64,000 nucleotides of DNA from Pontibacter harenae (lineage in GTDB: Bacteria > Bacteroidota > Bacteroidia > Cytophagales > Hymenobacteraceae). Shown piece by piece: positions 49,548 through 58,323 of the stretch; within the stretch, counting starts at the first letter, position 1, and each line of letters opens with the position of its first letter. Position numbers and translations under genes: made by a program. The notes beneath the pieces are model-generated. The model was not told where the DNA came from and searched no databases. It saw nothing but the letters and a program-made list of their open reading frames with translations. Location of the stretch: the NCBI RefSeq assembly GCF_020907245.1, contig NZ_JAJJWH010000005.1, forward strand, positions 113,285 through 177,284, read 5' to 3'.

Positions 49548-50657
49548 CTAAAGCTGCGACTGGTACTGCGCGATGAAGTCTTTGGGCGAAGTTCCTGTCA
49601 CAGCTTTGAACACTCTGTTAAAGGTTGTTTTGGAGTTGAAGCCACTTTCTTCGGCAATGGCAGCTATGGTCAGGTGCCGATACTGTTCATCTACCATACG
49701 GTACTTCACCTCTTCTACTCGATAGGAGTTGATGAAAGCGGTGAAGTTGCTGTTAGTGCGTAGCTTTATCAATTGGGAGATGTACTTTACGTTTGTCTTC
49801 AGGCGTTCGGCTACATCGCTCATCTTAAGGTCTCCTTTCCTGTACAGCTTTTCCTGTTGCATCAGCACAAGCAGTTTATCGAAGTATAGCTCCTCCTGTG
49901 CTGCACTTAACATATAGCCAGCTTCTTTTTCCTTTTCATGAATTTCGTGCATATGCCGAAAGCTGAAGAAGCTGATGCAGAAGATGGCTAGAAAATCCAT
50001 TGAGTTAAAAAACAAGACTACGTTTTTCGTATACTGTGCTACATCGTAGTTCCAGGCATAAAGCAAAACAACAGCAAAATAAAAAGACCAAAAGGCGAAG
50101 CGAATCAGGAAGTAGCGCAGGATATACTTCAGCCATTTCTTTTTTATAGTTGAAAAACTGCTGGCGGTTGAAGTTTGATTTACTAACTGAATGGAGCGAA
50201 AAACAAAGTAGATGGAGAATAAACTGGCTATAAAACTATGGGTAGCTGCTCCCCAGGCAAAACCTTCTGTTGAAGCCAATTTACCTAATTTCTCTCCTCC
50301 TAAGCCTAGGAGTATAAAGTTGATGAGCAGTTCTGCTAAGGCTGGCGCAAAATACCAGGCATAAGCACGTTTCCAGGTAAAGTCTTTTTTGACAAGAGAA
50401 GCTGTATAAAAGTAAAGCAAAGGTCCATACCAAAACAGGAACAGCGACGGAAAGCCTAAAAGCCACAGGTGCTGGTAAACTAAGCCAGAGTTTAAGAAAA
50501 AGCTGTGCAGAGAGCTGAAGTTGAAAACCAGGATAAACAAACCCAGCAGCAGATTTGCGTAGCGCTTACCTTTAGGGTTGCTGAGAAAGAGCAGCCCCAA
50601 CAGCATACCCTGAAAGAAAATAAGCAAATCGCTTATGGAGAGAAATGTTAGTTGCAC
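49548..50657 (-). CDS. Membrane-anchored AraC-family transcription regulator
   Basis: The 369-residue product has about seven N-terminal hydrophobic helices (to about 225) and a C-terminal AraC DNA-binding domain (about 265-369). The two helix-turn-helix units are LKMSDVAERLKTNVKYISQLI and LTIAAIAEESGFNSKTTFNRVF, followed by GTSPKDFI. The start is read as GTG at 50655-50657 (MQLTFLSISDLL). Such 7TM-AraC regulators are common in Bacteroidota and may sense a membrane-soluble signal. The target is unknown; the adjacent CarboxypepD_reg-like gene is a candidate. Confidence 0.9.
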   Translation of the reverse strand: MQLTFLSISDLLIFFQGMLLGLLFLSNPKGKRYANLLLGLFILVFNFSSLHSFFLNSGLVYQHLWLLGFPSLFLFWYGPLLYFYTASLVKKDFTWKRAYAWYFAPALAELLINFILLGLGGEKLGKLASTEGFAWGAATHSFIASLFSIYFVFRSIQLVNQTSTASSFSTIKKKWLKYILRYFLIRFAFWSFYFAVVLLYAWNYDVAQYTKNVVLFFNSMDFLAIFCISFFSFRHMHEIHEKEKEAGYMLSAAQEELYFDKLLVLMQQEKLYRKGDLKMSDVAERLKTNVKYISQLIKLRTNSNFTAFINSYRVEEVKYRMVDEQYRHLTIAAIAEESGFNSKTTFNRVFKAVTGTSPKDFIAQYQSQL

Positions 50658-50755
50658 TATAACTTGGATGTAAAACTTTATCTGAAAAAGATTGCTTTAT
50701 ATAGTAAAGATAAAGCATTCGAACCAAATATTTGCGTGCACCAACAGCAAATCAG

Positions 50756-50787
50756 AAGGCCTCTAACGTAGCTATGTTAGAGGCCTT
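50756..50787 (-). terminator. Hairpin terminator downstream of hldD
   Basis: A 12-bp perfect stem pairs AAGGCCTCTAAC (50756-50767) with GTTAGAGGCCTT (50776-50787), with an 8-base loop. It lies 66 bases beyond the hldD stop. The minus-strand tail lacks a clear T-run, so efficiency is uncertain. Confidence 0.7.
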
Positions 50788-50852
50788 TAACTTATGGTTG
50801 CCAAACTATAAACCTCCATTCATATTTCAGCATTCCTAATTCATAATTTAAA

Positions 50853-51818
50853 CTAGTAGTACTTCCCAGGAATCAGGTAATTCTGCACATAATCCTTTAC
50901 GCCCTCTTCTAACGTATAAAAAGGTTTGTCATAGCCGATAGAGCGGAGTTTGCTCATGTTGGCTTCGGTAAAGTATTGGTAGTTATCCCGAATGCTAAGT
51001 GGCGTGTCCATAAAGTCGATATCGGGCGTTACACCCATGGCATCAAAGGTATTTAAGGCAAGCGCCATAAAGGTGCGGGCCTTGCCTGAGCCAAGGTTAT
51101 AGATGCCTGAGTTCTTGCGGTGGTGCATCAGGAACATACACACATCCACTACATCCTTTACATACACAAAGTCGCGCATCTGTTCTCCATCGGCATACTT
51201 AGGGTTATGCGAGCGGAACAGCGTCATGCTGCCTTTCTCTTTGATCTGGTTGTATGTATGAAAAATAACCGAAGCCATTCTGCCTTTGTGGTACTCGTTC
51301 GGGCCATATACGTTAAAGAACTTCAGGCCAGCCCAGAAAAAAGGCTTTGCCGTTTGCTCCAACGCCCACTTATCGAAATCATTTTTAGAATCGCCGTATG
51401 GGTTCAGCGGCTGCAGCATCGGAATCAACGCTTCCTCATCGTCGTAGCCCAGGGTACCAGAGCCGTAAGTAGCCGCAGAGGATGCATACACCAGCGGAAT
51501 TTGATATTCGCAGCAGGAGTTCCATACTTTCTTAGAGTAGTTTAGGTTCAGCATGTCGAACACATCCTTGTTAAACTCGGTGGTGTCGGTGCGGGCGCCC
51601 AGGTGGAAGATAAACTCTACCTCTTCATAGTTCTTATCCAGCCAGTCAAAAAAGTTGTCACGGTCTACAAACTCCTTTATTTTTTTGCCTTTTAGGTTGT
51701 TTTCTTTTTTAGCGACAGAAAAATTATCCACCACTACTATATGGTTAAAGTTCGCCTGGTTTAGTCGGCTGACAAGGCAGCTTGGAATAAAACCTGCGGC
51801 ACCAGTTACTACGATCAT
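50853..51818 (-). CDS. hldD: ADP-L-glycero-D-manno-heptose-6-epimerase
   Basis: This 321-residue extended SDR contains FHLGARTDTTE, YASSAATYGSG, Y141-x3-K145 (NPYGDSK) and FFNVYGPNEYHKGRMASV, all typical of heptose epimerases (rfaD/hldD). It converts ADP-D-glycero- to ADP-L-glycero-manno-heptose for LPS core assembly. The nucleotide loop reads TGAAGFIPS, so Pro12 replaces the usual small residue of the GxxGxxG motif. The pyrophosphate-binding turn may be altered. It is divergent from btuF across an 83-bp gap. Confidence 0.93.
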   Translation of the reverse strand: MIVVTGAAGFIPSCLVSRLNQANFNHIVVVDNFSVAKKENNLKGKKIKEFVDRDNFFDWLDKNYEEVEFIFHLGARTDTTEFNKDVFDMLNLNYSKKVWNSCCEYQIPLVYASSAATYGSGTLGYDDEEALIPMLQPLNPYGDSKNDFDKWALEQTAKPFFWAGLKFFNVYGPNEYHKGRMASVIFHTYNQIKEKGSMTLFRSHNPKYADGEQMRDFVYVKDVVDVCMFLMHHRKNSGIYNLGSGKARTFMALALNTFDAMGVTPDIDFMDTPLSIRDNYQYFTEANMSKLRSIGYDKPFYTLEEGVKDYVQNYLIPGKYY

Positions 51819-51901
51819 AGGTATGTAATTAAGCCTTTCCGAATTTTGGTTAAATTTACGAAAATAAAATGAAGCCGTACTTTCCAGCGCTTCTCAGATA
51901 A

Positions 51902-52804
51902 ATGAAGAAACTGATCTACCGTCATACTTCCTGCTCCGTTCTTATTACGCTTTTACTGCTATTATGTGCCTGTAGCACGGAGAAAACCAACGAGCAGCAA
52001 ACGGCAAGTATAACTATTGAAGATGACTTAGGCCGAAAGATACAGCTGCCGCATCAGCCGCAGCGGGTGCTGGCGCTGGCCTCGTCTATGACGGAAATGC
52101 TTTTTGCCGTGTGTGATACCGCTTCAATCGTTGGCCGCACCCAAAACTGCGATTATCCTGCAGCGGCTCTGTCTAAACCAGTTGTAAACAACTATCCTGT
52201 GGATATGGAGCGGGTGCTGCAGCTAAAGCCTGATCTGATTTTTACCACAGAAGGCATCACACCTTTAGAAGTGGCCGCAAGATTAGAGGAACTGGGCGTG
52301 CCTGTGTATTATCAGAAGTACAGAACCGTGGAGGATATTTTTTCTGGTCTGGAAGATATTGGCCGTATTGTTGGGCGGGAGCAGCAGGCAAAGCAGGTGG
52401 CTGATTCGCTGCGGCAGGAGGTAGCGCAGATAGAAGCGCGGCACAAAAACAAGGAGCAGCCGCTAAAAGTGTTGGCCGTTGTGAACTACGACCCGATTTA
52501 TGTCTACGGCCACAGCACCGTCATCAGCGATAAACTGCGCATTTTAGGAGCCGAGAATGCCGTGGAAGAAACCTATGAAGCCATGTCGCGGGAGGCTATA
52601 CTCAAAAGCAACCCTGATGTGCTGCTGGGAGGAACGCCTGAGGAGATGGAGAAAAACTTCTTCAGCATTTATCCTGAGCTGCGCAAAATAAAAGCCTACC
52701 AGAACAAGCGCATCTATAAGCCCACAGCAGATTTAATGTCCAGGGCCACACCTCGTGTGGTAGCATCTATCAAAGAGCTGGAGCGGTTTCTGTACCCGTC
52801 ATGA
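51902..52804 (+). CDS. ABC transporter substrate-binding lipoprotein (BtuF/FecB type)
   Basis: The 300-residue lipoprotein has its lipobox LCAC at C24. A class III periplasmic-binding fold follows: EDDLGRKIQLPHQPQRVLALASSMTEMLFAV, then RTQNCDYPAA and LKPDLIF. The family binds cobalamin, haem or ferric siderophores. The pattern is closest in layout to BtuF-like proteins, but the ligand is not decided. The stop overlaps the permease start (ATGA). Confidence 0.92.
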   Translation: MKKLIYRHTSCSVLITLLLLLCACSTEKTNEQQTASITIEDDLGRKIQLPHQPQRVLALASSMTEMLFAVCDTASIVGRTQNCDYPAAALSKPVVNNYPVDMERVLQLKPDLIFTTEGITPLEVAARLEELGVPVYYQKYRTVEDIFSGLEDIGRIVGREQQAKQVADSLRQEVAQIEARHKNKEQPLKVLAVVNYDPIYVYGHSTVISDKLRILGAENAVEETYEAMSREAILKSNPDVLLGGTPEEMEKNFFSIYPELRKIKAYQNKRIYKPTADLMSRATPRVVASIKELERFLYPS

Positions 52805-53808
52805 GCAGAGTTTTATACTTTATACTTGCCCTTGTTTTAATCCTGATCGTGCTGGTGCTCGGTCTGCAGGTCGGCTCTTTCGAGTCTGACTTATCAACTA
52901 TAGCCGAGGCCATTTTCAACTATAACCCCGACAACACCACACACTATGCCATTGTGCACCTGCGGCTACCCCGCATGCTGCTGGCTTTGGTAGTAGGAGC
53001 CTCGCTGGCCTTCAGCGGTTACCTGATGCAGGCCATGGTGAACAACGGCCTCGCAGATCCATACTTGCTAGGAACGGCCTCGGGTGCCTCGCTGGGTGCC
53101 GTGATTGTTTTCTTCGGATTTGTGGAGGTAACGATAACAGGTATTTATATGCCCCCTGTTTTTGCTTTGGCAGGTGCTTTTATAGTTACGCTGGCTGCGG
53201 TTATGCTTGGCCACCGCAAGGGGCAGCTGATACCTGCGCAGCTGCTGCTTGCAGGCATTGCACTTAGCTCTTTGCTCACGGCTATCGTTGGTCTGCTTAC
53301 TTTTCTATCCGATACCGAAAGCAAACTCCGATCGGTTATTTTTTGGTCGATGGGTAGTTTTGAGCGGGCTACTTGGGCCATGGTGCCGTACCCTGCGGTA
53401 GCGCTGGGGCTGTCGCTGCTGCTTTTCCTGTTTATGCAAAAGCAGCTTAATATTTTATTGCTGGGGTCTGACAGGGCAGAGGCGCTGGGGGTGCAAGTAG
53501 CTAGAACCCGCTGGATTATATTGATAGTTGTTTCTTTGGTAACTGGCTTTGCCGTGGCAACTTCTGGCTCTGTCGGTTTTGTGGGGCTAATTATTCCGCA
53601 CGTAACTCGAGGATTGATGGGAGCCACAGGCAAATCTAACTTGTTGTTCTGCGCTTTTGTAGGTGGTTTGTTCATGCTGCTCTGCGATTTGCTTTCCCGC
53701 ATAATTTATCCGCCTGCTGGCTTACCAATAGGAATCATTACATCGTTCTTTGGTGTTCCTTTCTTTGTATATTTGCTGTTCAGAAAGAATTACAATTTTA
53801 GAGCTTAG
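52801..53808 (+). CDS. FecCD/BtuC-type ABC transporter permease
   Basis: The 335-residue protein has 9-10 helices with family blocks RLPRMLLALVVGASLAFSG, NNGLADPYLLGTASGASLG, LLAGIALSSLL and VGFVGLIIPHVTRGLMG (the cytoplasmic coupling loop). It forms the channel of a cobalamin/iron-chelate importer with the upstream binding protein. No ATPase gene follows; the next gene is a PTPS homologue that starts immediately after the stop. Confidence 0.93.
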   Translation: MSRVLYFILALVLILIVLVLGLQVGSFESDLSTIAEAIFNYNPDNTTHYAIVHLRLPRMLLALVVGASLAFSGYLMQAMVNNGLADPYLLGTASGASLGAVIVFFGFVEVTITGIYMPPVFALAGAFIVTLAAVMLGHRKGQLIPAQLLLAGIALSSLLTAIVGLLTFLSDTESKLRSVIFWSMGSFERATWAMVPYPAVALGLSLLLFLFMQKQLNILLLGSDRAEALGVQVARTRWIILIVVSLVTGFAVATSGSVGFVGLIIPHVTRGLMGATGKSNLLFCAFVGGLFMLLCDLLSRIIYPPAGLPIGIITSFFGVPFFVYLLFRKNYNFRA

Positions 53809-54231
53809 ATGATTTACGTAAGCAGGTTAGAGCATTTCAATGCAGCACATAAGCTGTATAACCCTAAATGGTCGGAGGAGAAGAATAAAGAGGTGTTCGG
53901 ACCTTGTGCCAATACCAACTGGCACGGACATAATTTCGAGTTGATAGTAACAGTAAAAGGCAAGCCAAACCCTGATACAGGCTTTGTGATCGACCTTAAA
54001 AAACTGAGTACCCTTATCCGTAAGCACGTGATAGAGCAGGTAGACCACAAAAACCTGAACATGGACGTGCCTTTTATGGCTGGCAAGCTGGCAAGCACCG
54101 AAAACCTGGTGATGGAATTCTGGAAAATTCTGGAGCCGCGCATTGCGGAGCTTTCAGAAAACGAAGCAAAATTGCACAGTCTCAAGTTATATGAAACTCC
54201 TCGCAACTTTGTAGAGTACTTCGGTGAATAA
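53809..54231 (+). CDS. 6-pyruvoyl-tetrahydropterin synthase / QueD family
   Basis: The 140-residue product has zinc ligands H14, H39 and H41 (HGH) and the catalytic Cys C33. The spacing C-x5-HGH (CANTNWHGH) resembles PTPS-type enzymes rather than the C-x3-HGH of typical QueD. VDHKNLNMDVPF and the terminal ETPRNFVEYFG match the family. It may make a tetrahydropterin cofactor or the queuosine precursor. It starts directly after the permease stop, so it is co-transcribed. Confidence 0.92.
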   Translation: MIYVSRLEHFNAAHKLYNPKWSEEKNKEVFGPCANTNWHGHNFELIVTVKGKPNPDTGFVIDLKKLSTLIRKHVIEQVDHKNLNMDVPFMAGKLASTENLVMEFWKILEPRIAELSENEAKLHSLKLYETPRNFVEYFGE

Positions 54232-54293
54232 AACCGAATCTTTTCATTTGCCTGCCACAGCCTAACGGGCAGCCCTACAACGGATAGTAACGC

Positions 54294-55406
54294 ATGAAAT
54301 ATTATATTATAGCTGGTGAGCGGTCGGGAGATTTGCATGCCTCTAACCTTATAAAGCAGCTGCGGCAGAAAGACACTGCGGCTGAAATAAGAGGTTGGGG
54401 CGGCGATATGATGGAGGCAGCGGGTATGGAACTGGTTAAGCATTACCGTGAACTGGCTTTCATGGGGTTTGCCGAAACAATTTCCAATCTCTTTAAAATC
54501 CTCGGGTTTATCAGTGAGTGCAAAGCCGATATAAAAGCGTTTCAACCCGATGTAGTGATTCTGGTAGATTATGCTGGATTTAACATGCGCATTGCTAAGT
54601 TTGCCAAAAGTCGTGGGCTGAAAGTATTCTACTACATCTCACCAAAAATATGGGCTTGGAACCAGGGACGTGTGCACAAAATCAAAAAGGTTGTGGACCG
54701 TATGTTCGTGATCATGCCTTTTGAGGAAGAATTTTATGGCCGCTTCGACTATAAAGTAGATTACATTGGCAACCCCGTAAACGATTCGGTAACGGACCAC
54801 GTGGTAAATCCTGATTTCAGGACAAAGAATAAGCTGAACCGAAAACCGCTGATTGCCATACTGCCAGGAAGCCGTGCGCAGGAGATAGAAAATATGTTGG
54901 ATGTAATGCTAAGCGTGCTCCCGTACTTCCGCGATTACCAGTTTGTGGTGGCAGGCGTTTCTAATTTCTCCAAAGAGTATTACGAGCAGTATAACAAAGA
55001 CCCTAATATCCGTTTCGTCTACGACCAAACCTATGATTTGCTGGCCAACTCTGAAGCTGCGTTGGTAACCTCTGGTACCGCTACCTTAGAAACAGCTTTG
55101 TTTGGTGTGCCGCAGGTAGTTTGTTACAAAACCAGCACCATTTCCTATACCATTGGTAAAATGGTAATTAAAGTACCTTACATCTCGCTTGTAAACCTGA
55201 TTGCCAACAAACCTGTTGTTACGGAGCTTATCCAGGACGATTTCACCGCCAAGCGCCTAACAGCAGAGCTGAAACAACTCCTCTTCGACAAAACCTTTAT
55301 CAAGAACCAGAAAGCTGGTTATGCTTTAGTACGCGAGAAAATCGGCAACTTCCGAACTGCTGAACGTGCCGCTGAGTTGATGGTAGTGTATCTGCAGGAG
55401 AGGTAG
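54294..55406 (+). CDS. lpxB: Lipid-A-disaccharide synthase
   Basis: The 370-residue GT19 enzyme opens with IIAGERSGDLHASNLIK and contains AFMGFAE, DVVILVDYAGFNMR, KVFYYISPKIWAWNQGR and ILPGSRAQEIE. The end has the SGTATLETALFGVPQVVCYK donor-site block. It joins UDP-diacylglucosamine and lipid X in lipid A synthesis at the inner membrane. It is the last gene of the btuF-to-lpxB run, 62 bp after the PTPS gene. Confidence 0.96.
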   Translation: MKYYIIAGERSGDLHASNLIKQLRQKDTAAEIRGWGGDMMEAAGMELVKHYRELAFMGFAETISNLFKILGFISECKADIKAFQPDVVILVDYAGFNMRIAKFAKSRGLKVFYYISPKIWAWNQGRVHKIKKVVDRMFVIMPFEEEFYGRFDYKVDYIGNPVNDSVTDHVVNPDFRTKNKLNRKPLIAILPGSRAQEIENMLDVMLSVLPYFRDYQFVVAGVSNFSKEYYEQYNKDPNIRFVYDQTYDLLANSEAALVTSGTATLETALFGVPQVVCYKTSTISYTIGKMVIKVPYISLVNLIANKPVVTELIQDDFTAKRLTAELKQLLFDKTFIKNQKAGYALVREKIGNFRTAERAAELMVVYLQER

Positions 55407-55788
55407 GAGACACTTTCTTAATTGTTCATGTCTTTGCGCAAGCTTCCGTTTGTGCCTTTACTTAATTGGTAAGAGCTACCAAGCATAAGTAGATGCTTGC
55501 GCGATAGTGGCAACAAATTCCCGCTGTTTAGCCTTAGTAAAGTTTTTCTCCCGCCGTTCTTGCGTGTTCTCATCATAGCCGTCAGGCTATGATGAGAACA
55601 CGCAAGAACGGCGGAGGTAGTTTAGAGGAATGCTTTCCGTAACCGTCGCAATCACTCATTTAGTTTTATACGTTCGGAACAGGACTATCCAGATTTGTAG
55701 CAATACTTTTTTGGTTAGACCTGCGTATAGTTTTATACACACTTTATGTGGAAAACTATATTATAAATACTTAACCAATAAAGAAACT
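55407..55788. other. Highly structured intergenic region after lpxB
   Basis: Besides the perfect palindrome at 55551-55614, there are an outer repeat GCGCAAGC (55436-55443)/GCTTGCGC (55495-55502), a hairpin TTGGTA/TACCAA (55466-55482) and another, CAAGCAT/ATGCTTG (55480-55499). The stretch TTAATTGGTAAGAGC looks like a tRNA D-arm, but no full cloverleaf forms. No gene is evident before the small ORF at 55789. Confidence 0.65.
55551..55614. repeat. Perfect 30-bp inverted repeat with 4-base centre
   Basis: Arm 55551-55580 (begins CCGCCGTTCTTGCG) is exactly complementary to 55585-55614, with GTCA between. It is GC-richer than the flanks and has no T-run on either side, so it does not resemble an ordinary terminator. 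Confidence 0.95.
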
Positions 55789-55905
55789 ATGAAATCGATA
55801 CTACTTGCACTTGTACTAACTGGCGTAGCCCTTTCTGTAATGCTAATACGTACGTTGCCGAAAGATGTATTAACAGAAGGAGATGCTTCCGATACTAATT
55901 TTTGA
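55789..55905 (+). CDS. 38-residue membrane peptide
   Basis: The ATG at 55789 opens MKSILLALVLTGVALSVMLI, a single membrane helix, followed by RTLPKDVLTEGD and a polar tail. The larger frame from 55630 is less plausible because its first 53 residues look random. A strong bidirectional terminator lies 24 bases after the stop. No family is recognised. It could be a small membrane regulator or a non-cleaved signal-type peptide. Confidence 0.5.
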   Translation: MKSILLALVLTGVALSVMLIRTLPKDVLTEGDASDTNF

Positions 55906-55928
55906 ATATACTTATCTGTATAAAAAGC

Positions 55929-55966
55929 AAAAGGCCACCTGCATTTTCAGTTGCAGGTGGCCTTTT
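55929..55966. terminator. Bidirectional terminator between small ORF and clpX
   Basis: A 15-bp perfect stem pairs AAAAGGCCACCTGCA (55929-55943) with 55952-55966, with an 8-base loop. It has A-tracts before and T-tracts after, so it works on both strands. It serves the clpX transcript and the plus-strand small ORF. Confidence 0.92.
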
Positions 55967-55990
55967 ATATATATTCTTGAGTGAATCTGT

Positions 55991-57217
55991 TTAAGCGACC
56001 TTCAGCTGCTTCAGGCTCGATTTCTCAAATTTATCACGGGCGTAGTCGCCTGTAATGGTCAATTCTTTAGATCCTTCTTCAGAAGGCAGTTCAAACATAG
56101 CATCCGTCATAATGCCTTCGCAGATAGAGCGCAGGCCACGGGCACCAAGCTTATACTCTGCTGCTTTCTCCACAATATAGTCAAGGGCGCTATCGTCGAA
56201 GCTCAATTTTATATCCTCCATCTCAAACAGACGTTTGTACTGCTTTACGATAGAATTCTTTGGTTCAAGCAATATCAAGCGTAGCGTTTCTTTATCAAGC
56301 GGGTCGAGGTGTGTTACCACTGGCAGACGACCAATCAGTTCTGGTATCAAGCCAAAGTTTTTCAGGTCTTGTGCCGTCAGGTACTTTAAGAAGTTCTCCT
56401 GCTCCTCAGCCTCATCCATTTTCGATTTAGAGAAACCGATAGGGCGAGTGTTCAGTCTGTTCTTAATCAGTCTGTCGATACCAACAAAGGCACCACCGCA
56501 AATAAACAGGATGTTCTCGGTGTTTACTGTAATCATTTTCTGCTCTGGGTGCTTACGGCCTCCCTGTGGCGGAACGTTTACTACAGTACCTTCCAATAAC
56601 TTCAGAAGTGCCTGCTGAACACCCTCGCCACTCACGTCGCGTGTAATAGAAGGGTTATCGCTTTTGCGGGCAATCTTATCAATTTCATCAATGTAAACGA
56701 TGCCACGCTCAGCAGCCTCAACATTATAATCGGCAGCCTGCAGCAAGCGGGTTAGTATACTTTCTACGTCTTCGCCTACATAACCAGCTTCTGTAAGCAC
56801 GGTTGCATCAGCAATGCAGAAAGGCACCTGCAAGATGCCAGCCATCATACGGGCAAGATAAGTTTTACCAGTACCTGTCTCGCCCACCATAATGATGTTC
56901 GATTTCTCGATCACCACTTCGTCTTTTTCTTCTGAATGTTGCATCAGTCGCTTGTAGTGATTGTACACTGCCACCGACATAACTTTCTTCGCCTCGTCCT
57001 GGCCAACTACAAACTGATCGAGGTAGGTTTTCATCTCCTTCGGCTTCATCAGGTTGAACTTAGGAGTGCGGCTGTTTGCGCGTATTTTATTCTCCTCGTT
57101 CAGTATCTGTTGCGCCTGTCCGATACAACGGTCACAGATATGGGCGTTAATGCCCGATATCATCACCGATACATCCTTCTTGTTTTTGCCACAAAATGAG
57201 CAAGTAATTTCAGCCAT
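55991..57217 (-). CDS. clpX: ClpX, ATP-dependent unfoldase of ClpXP
   Basis: The 408-residue product has an N-terminal zinc domain with C6-x2-C9 and C28-x2-C31. The AAA+ module has GETGTGKT (about 112-119), DEIDKIAR, the RKHPEQ segment and the GARGLRS sensor II. It unfolds tagged proteins and feeds ClpP, encoded just upstream. The gene has its own likely -7 box TATCTTTG at 57268-57275 on the minus strand, without a clear TTG box, so it may be partly independent of clpP. Confidence 0.98.
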   Translation of the reverse strand: MAEITCSFCGKNKKDVSVMISGINAHICDRCIGQAQQILNEENKIRANSRTPKFNLMKPKEMKTYLDQFVVGQDEAKKVMSVAVYNHYKRLMQHSEEKDEVVIEKSNIIMVGETGTGKTYLARMMAGILQVPFCIADATVLTEAGYVGEDVESILTRLLQAADYNVEAAERGIVYIDEIDKIARKSDNPSITRDVSGEGVQQALLKLLEGTVVNVPPQGGRKHPEQKMITVNTENILFICGGAFVGIDRLIKNRLNTRPIGFSKSKMDEAEEQENFLKYLTAQDLKNFGLIPELIGRLPVVTHLDPLDKETLRLILLEPKNSIVKQYKRLFEMEDIKLSFDDSALDYIVEKAAEYKLGARGLRSICEGIMTDAMFELPSEEGSKELTITGDYARDKFEKSSLKQLKVA

Positions 57218-57538
57218 AAAAGTAGTTGATCCAGATAATATATTAAGCTTTTAACCTTAGCTTGAAGCAAAGATAGTAAAATGAAAAGTTATTAGATTAT
57301 AAAATTTTCTTTATTTGGGCTGCTGTAGGTGCAATTATTGGAAAATTTATATTTATATATTATAGGTTAATGCGTTGATATATAATGCTTTGCACTGGTA
57401 AATTTCCACAATATGCTGTTGATAATTTTTCAGAAGATTGCAAATTTACTTCTGTTGAGGGGATGTAAAAAGCTTGGAAATGGCCTTAAAAAGGAAAAGC
57501 CCACCTTTTTAGGGTGGGCTTTAAATGTGATTTTTCCC
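57218..57538. other. Gap between clpP and clpX with terminator and partial promoter
   Basis: The 321 bases are AT-rich and hold no gene. They contain the clpP terminator (57496-57522) and a minus-strand -7 box TATCTTTG (57268-57275) about 50 bases ahead of clpX. Nothing else is recognised. Confidence 0.5.
57496..57522 (-). terminator. Terminator of clpP
   Basis: A 10-bp perfect stem pairs AAAGCCCACC (57496-57505) with GGTGGGCTTT (57513-57522). On the minus strand TTCCTTTTTAAGG follows. It lies 17 bases beyond the clpP stop. Confidence 0.85.
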
Positions 57539-58237
57539 TTATTGCTTCTTACGAGTTAGTACCTCGTCAATCAGGCCGTACTCTTTTGCTTCATCGGCTT
57601 TCATCCAGTAGTCACGGTCAGAGTTGTCATACACCTCCTGGTAAGACTTACCTGAATGGTCAGCTAAGATTTCATATAGCTCTTTCTTCAGCTTTAAAAT
57701 CTCACGGGCTGTAATCTCGATATCTGATGCCTGACCTTGTGCACCGCCCATTGGCTGGTGAATCATGATGCGTGCATGTGGCAGGGCAGAACGCTTGTCT
57801 TTTGCACCACCAGCTAGTAATACTGCACCCATAGAGGCAGCTAAACCAGTACAGATAGTTGCTACATCTGGGCTTACGTACTGCATAGTGTCATAAATAC
57901 CCAAGCCAGCATATACCGAACCACCAGGGCTGTTAATGTAAAGCAGGATATCTTTCTTCGCGTCGGCAGACTCTAGGAATAGAAGCTGTGCTGTAATAAT
58001 GTTAGCAATAAAATCGTCTACCTGTGTACCCAGGAAGATGATACGGTCCATGATCAGGCGGGAGAATACGTCAATCTCACGGAAGTTTGTAGGTCTTTCC
58101 TCAATTACAGAACGTGTCATACTTTCGATGGTATGCATGGCTCTGCCTTCTACATGGTTGATGTATTGGTCTACGCCCAGGCCGCTAAGCCCTTGGCCTT
58201 TCACGGCAAATTTGCGGAACTCGTCTTTATTAAACAT
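57539..58237 (-). CDS. clpP: ClpP, ATP-dependent protease proteolytic subunit
   Basis: The 232-residue S14 peptidase has catalytic S135 in [11 protein letters not shown] and H160 in MIHQPMGG. The Asp lies near DRDYWM in the C-terminal third. [18 protein letters not shown] forms the oxyanion strand. The N-terminus has about 40 residues before the usual core, within the range of Bacteroidota ClpPs. It lies between tig and clpX, with hairpins on both sides. Confidence 0.97.
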   Translation of the reverse strand: MFNKDEFRKFAVKGQGLSGLGVDQYINHVEGRAMHTIESMTRSVIEERPTNFREIDVFSRLIMDRIIFLGTQVDDFIANIITAQLLFLESADAKKDILLYINSPGGSVYAGLGIYDTMQYVSPDVATICTGLAASMGAVLLAGGAKDKRSALPHARIMIHQPMGGAQGQASDIEITAREILKLKKELYEILADHSGKSYQEVYDNSDRDYWMKADEAKEYGLIDEVLTRKKQ

Positions 58238-58270
58238 AGTTTGTTTAGGGTTACGGTTTAGTCAAAAATA

Positions 58271-58300
58271 AAAAAAGTCCTTTTAATAAAGGACTTTTTT
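58271..58300. terminator. Bidirectional terminator between tig and clpP
   Basis: A 13-bp perfect stem pairs AAAAAAGTCCTTT (58271-58283) with 58288-58300, with a TAAT loop and A/T tracts on both sides. It lies just beyond the tig stop and about 35 bases before clpP. Confidence 0.9.
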
Positions 58301-58323
58301 TATGAATTAGTTTTTATTTATGG

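Noticed and set aside
55436..55514. A degenerate tRNA gene
   Set aside because: The D-arm-like string is present, but no 7-bp acceptor stem, normal anticodon stem-loop or T-arm can be formed.
57268..57275. TATCTTTG (minus) as a complete clpX promoter
   Set aside because: The -7 box is exact, but no TTG lies 17-23 bases upstream, so only a partial promoter can be claimed.
58263..58270. TATTTTTG (minus) as a clpP promoter
   Set aside because: The expected -33 position falls inside the tig terminator hairpin and has no TTG.
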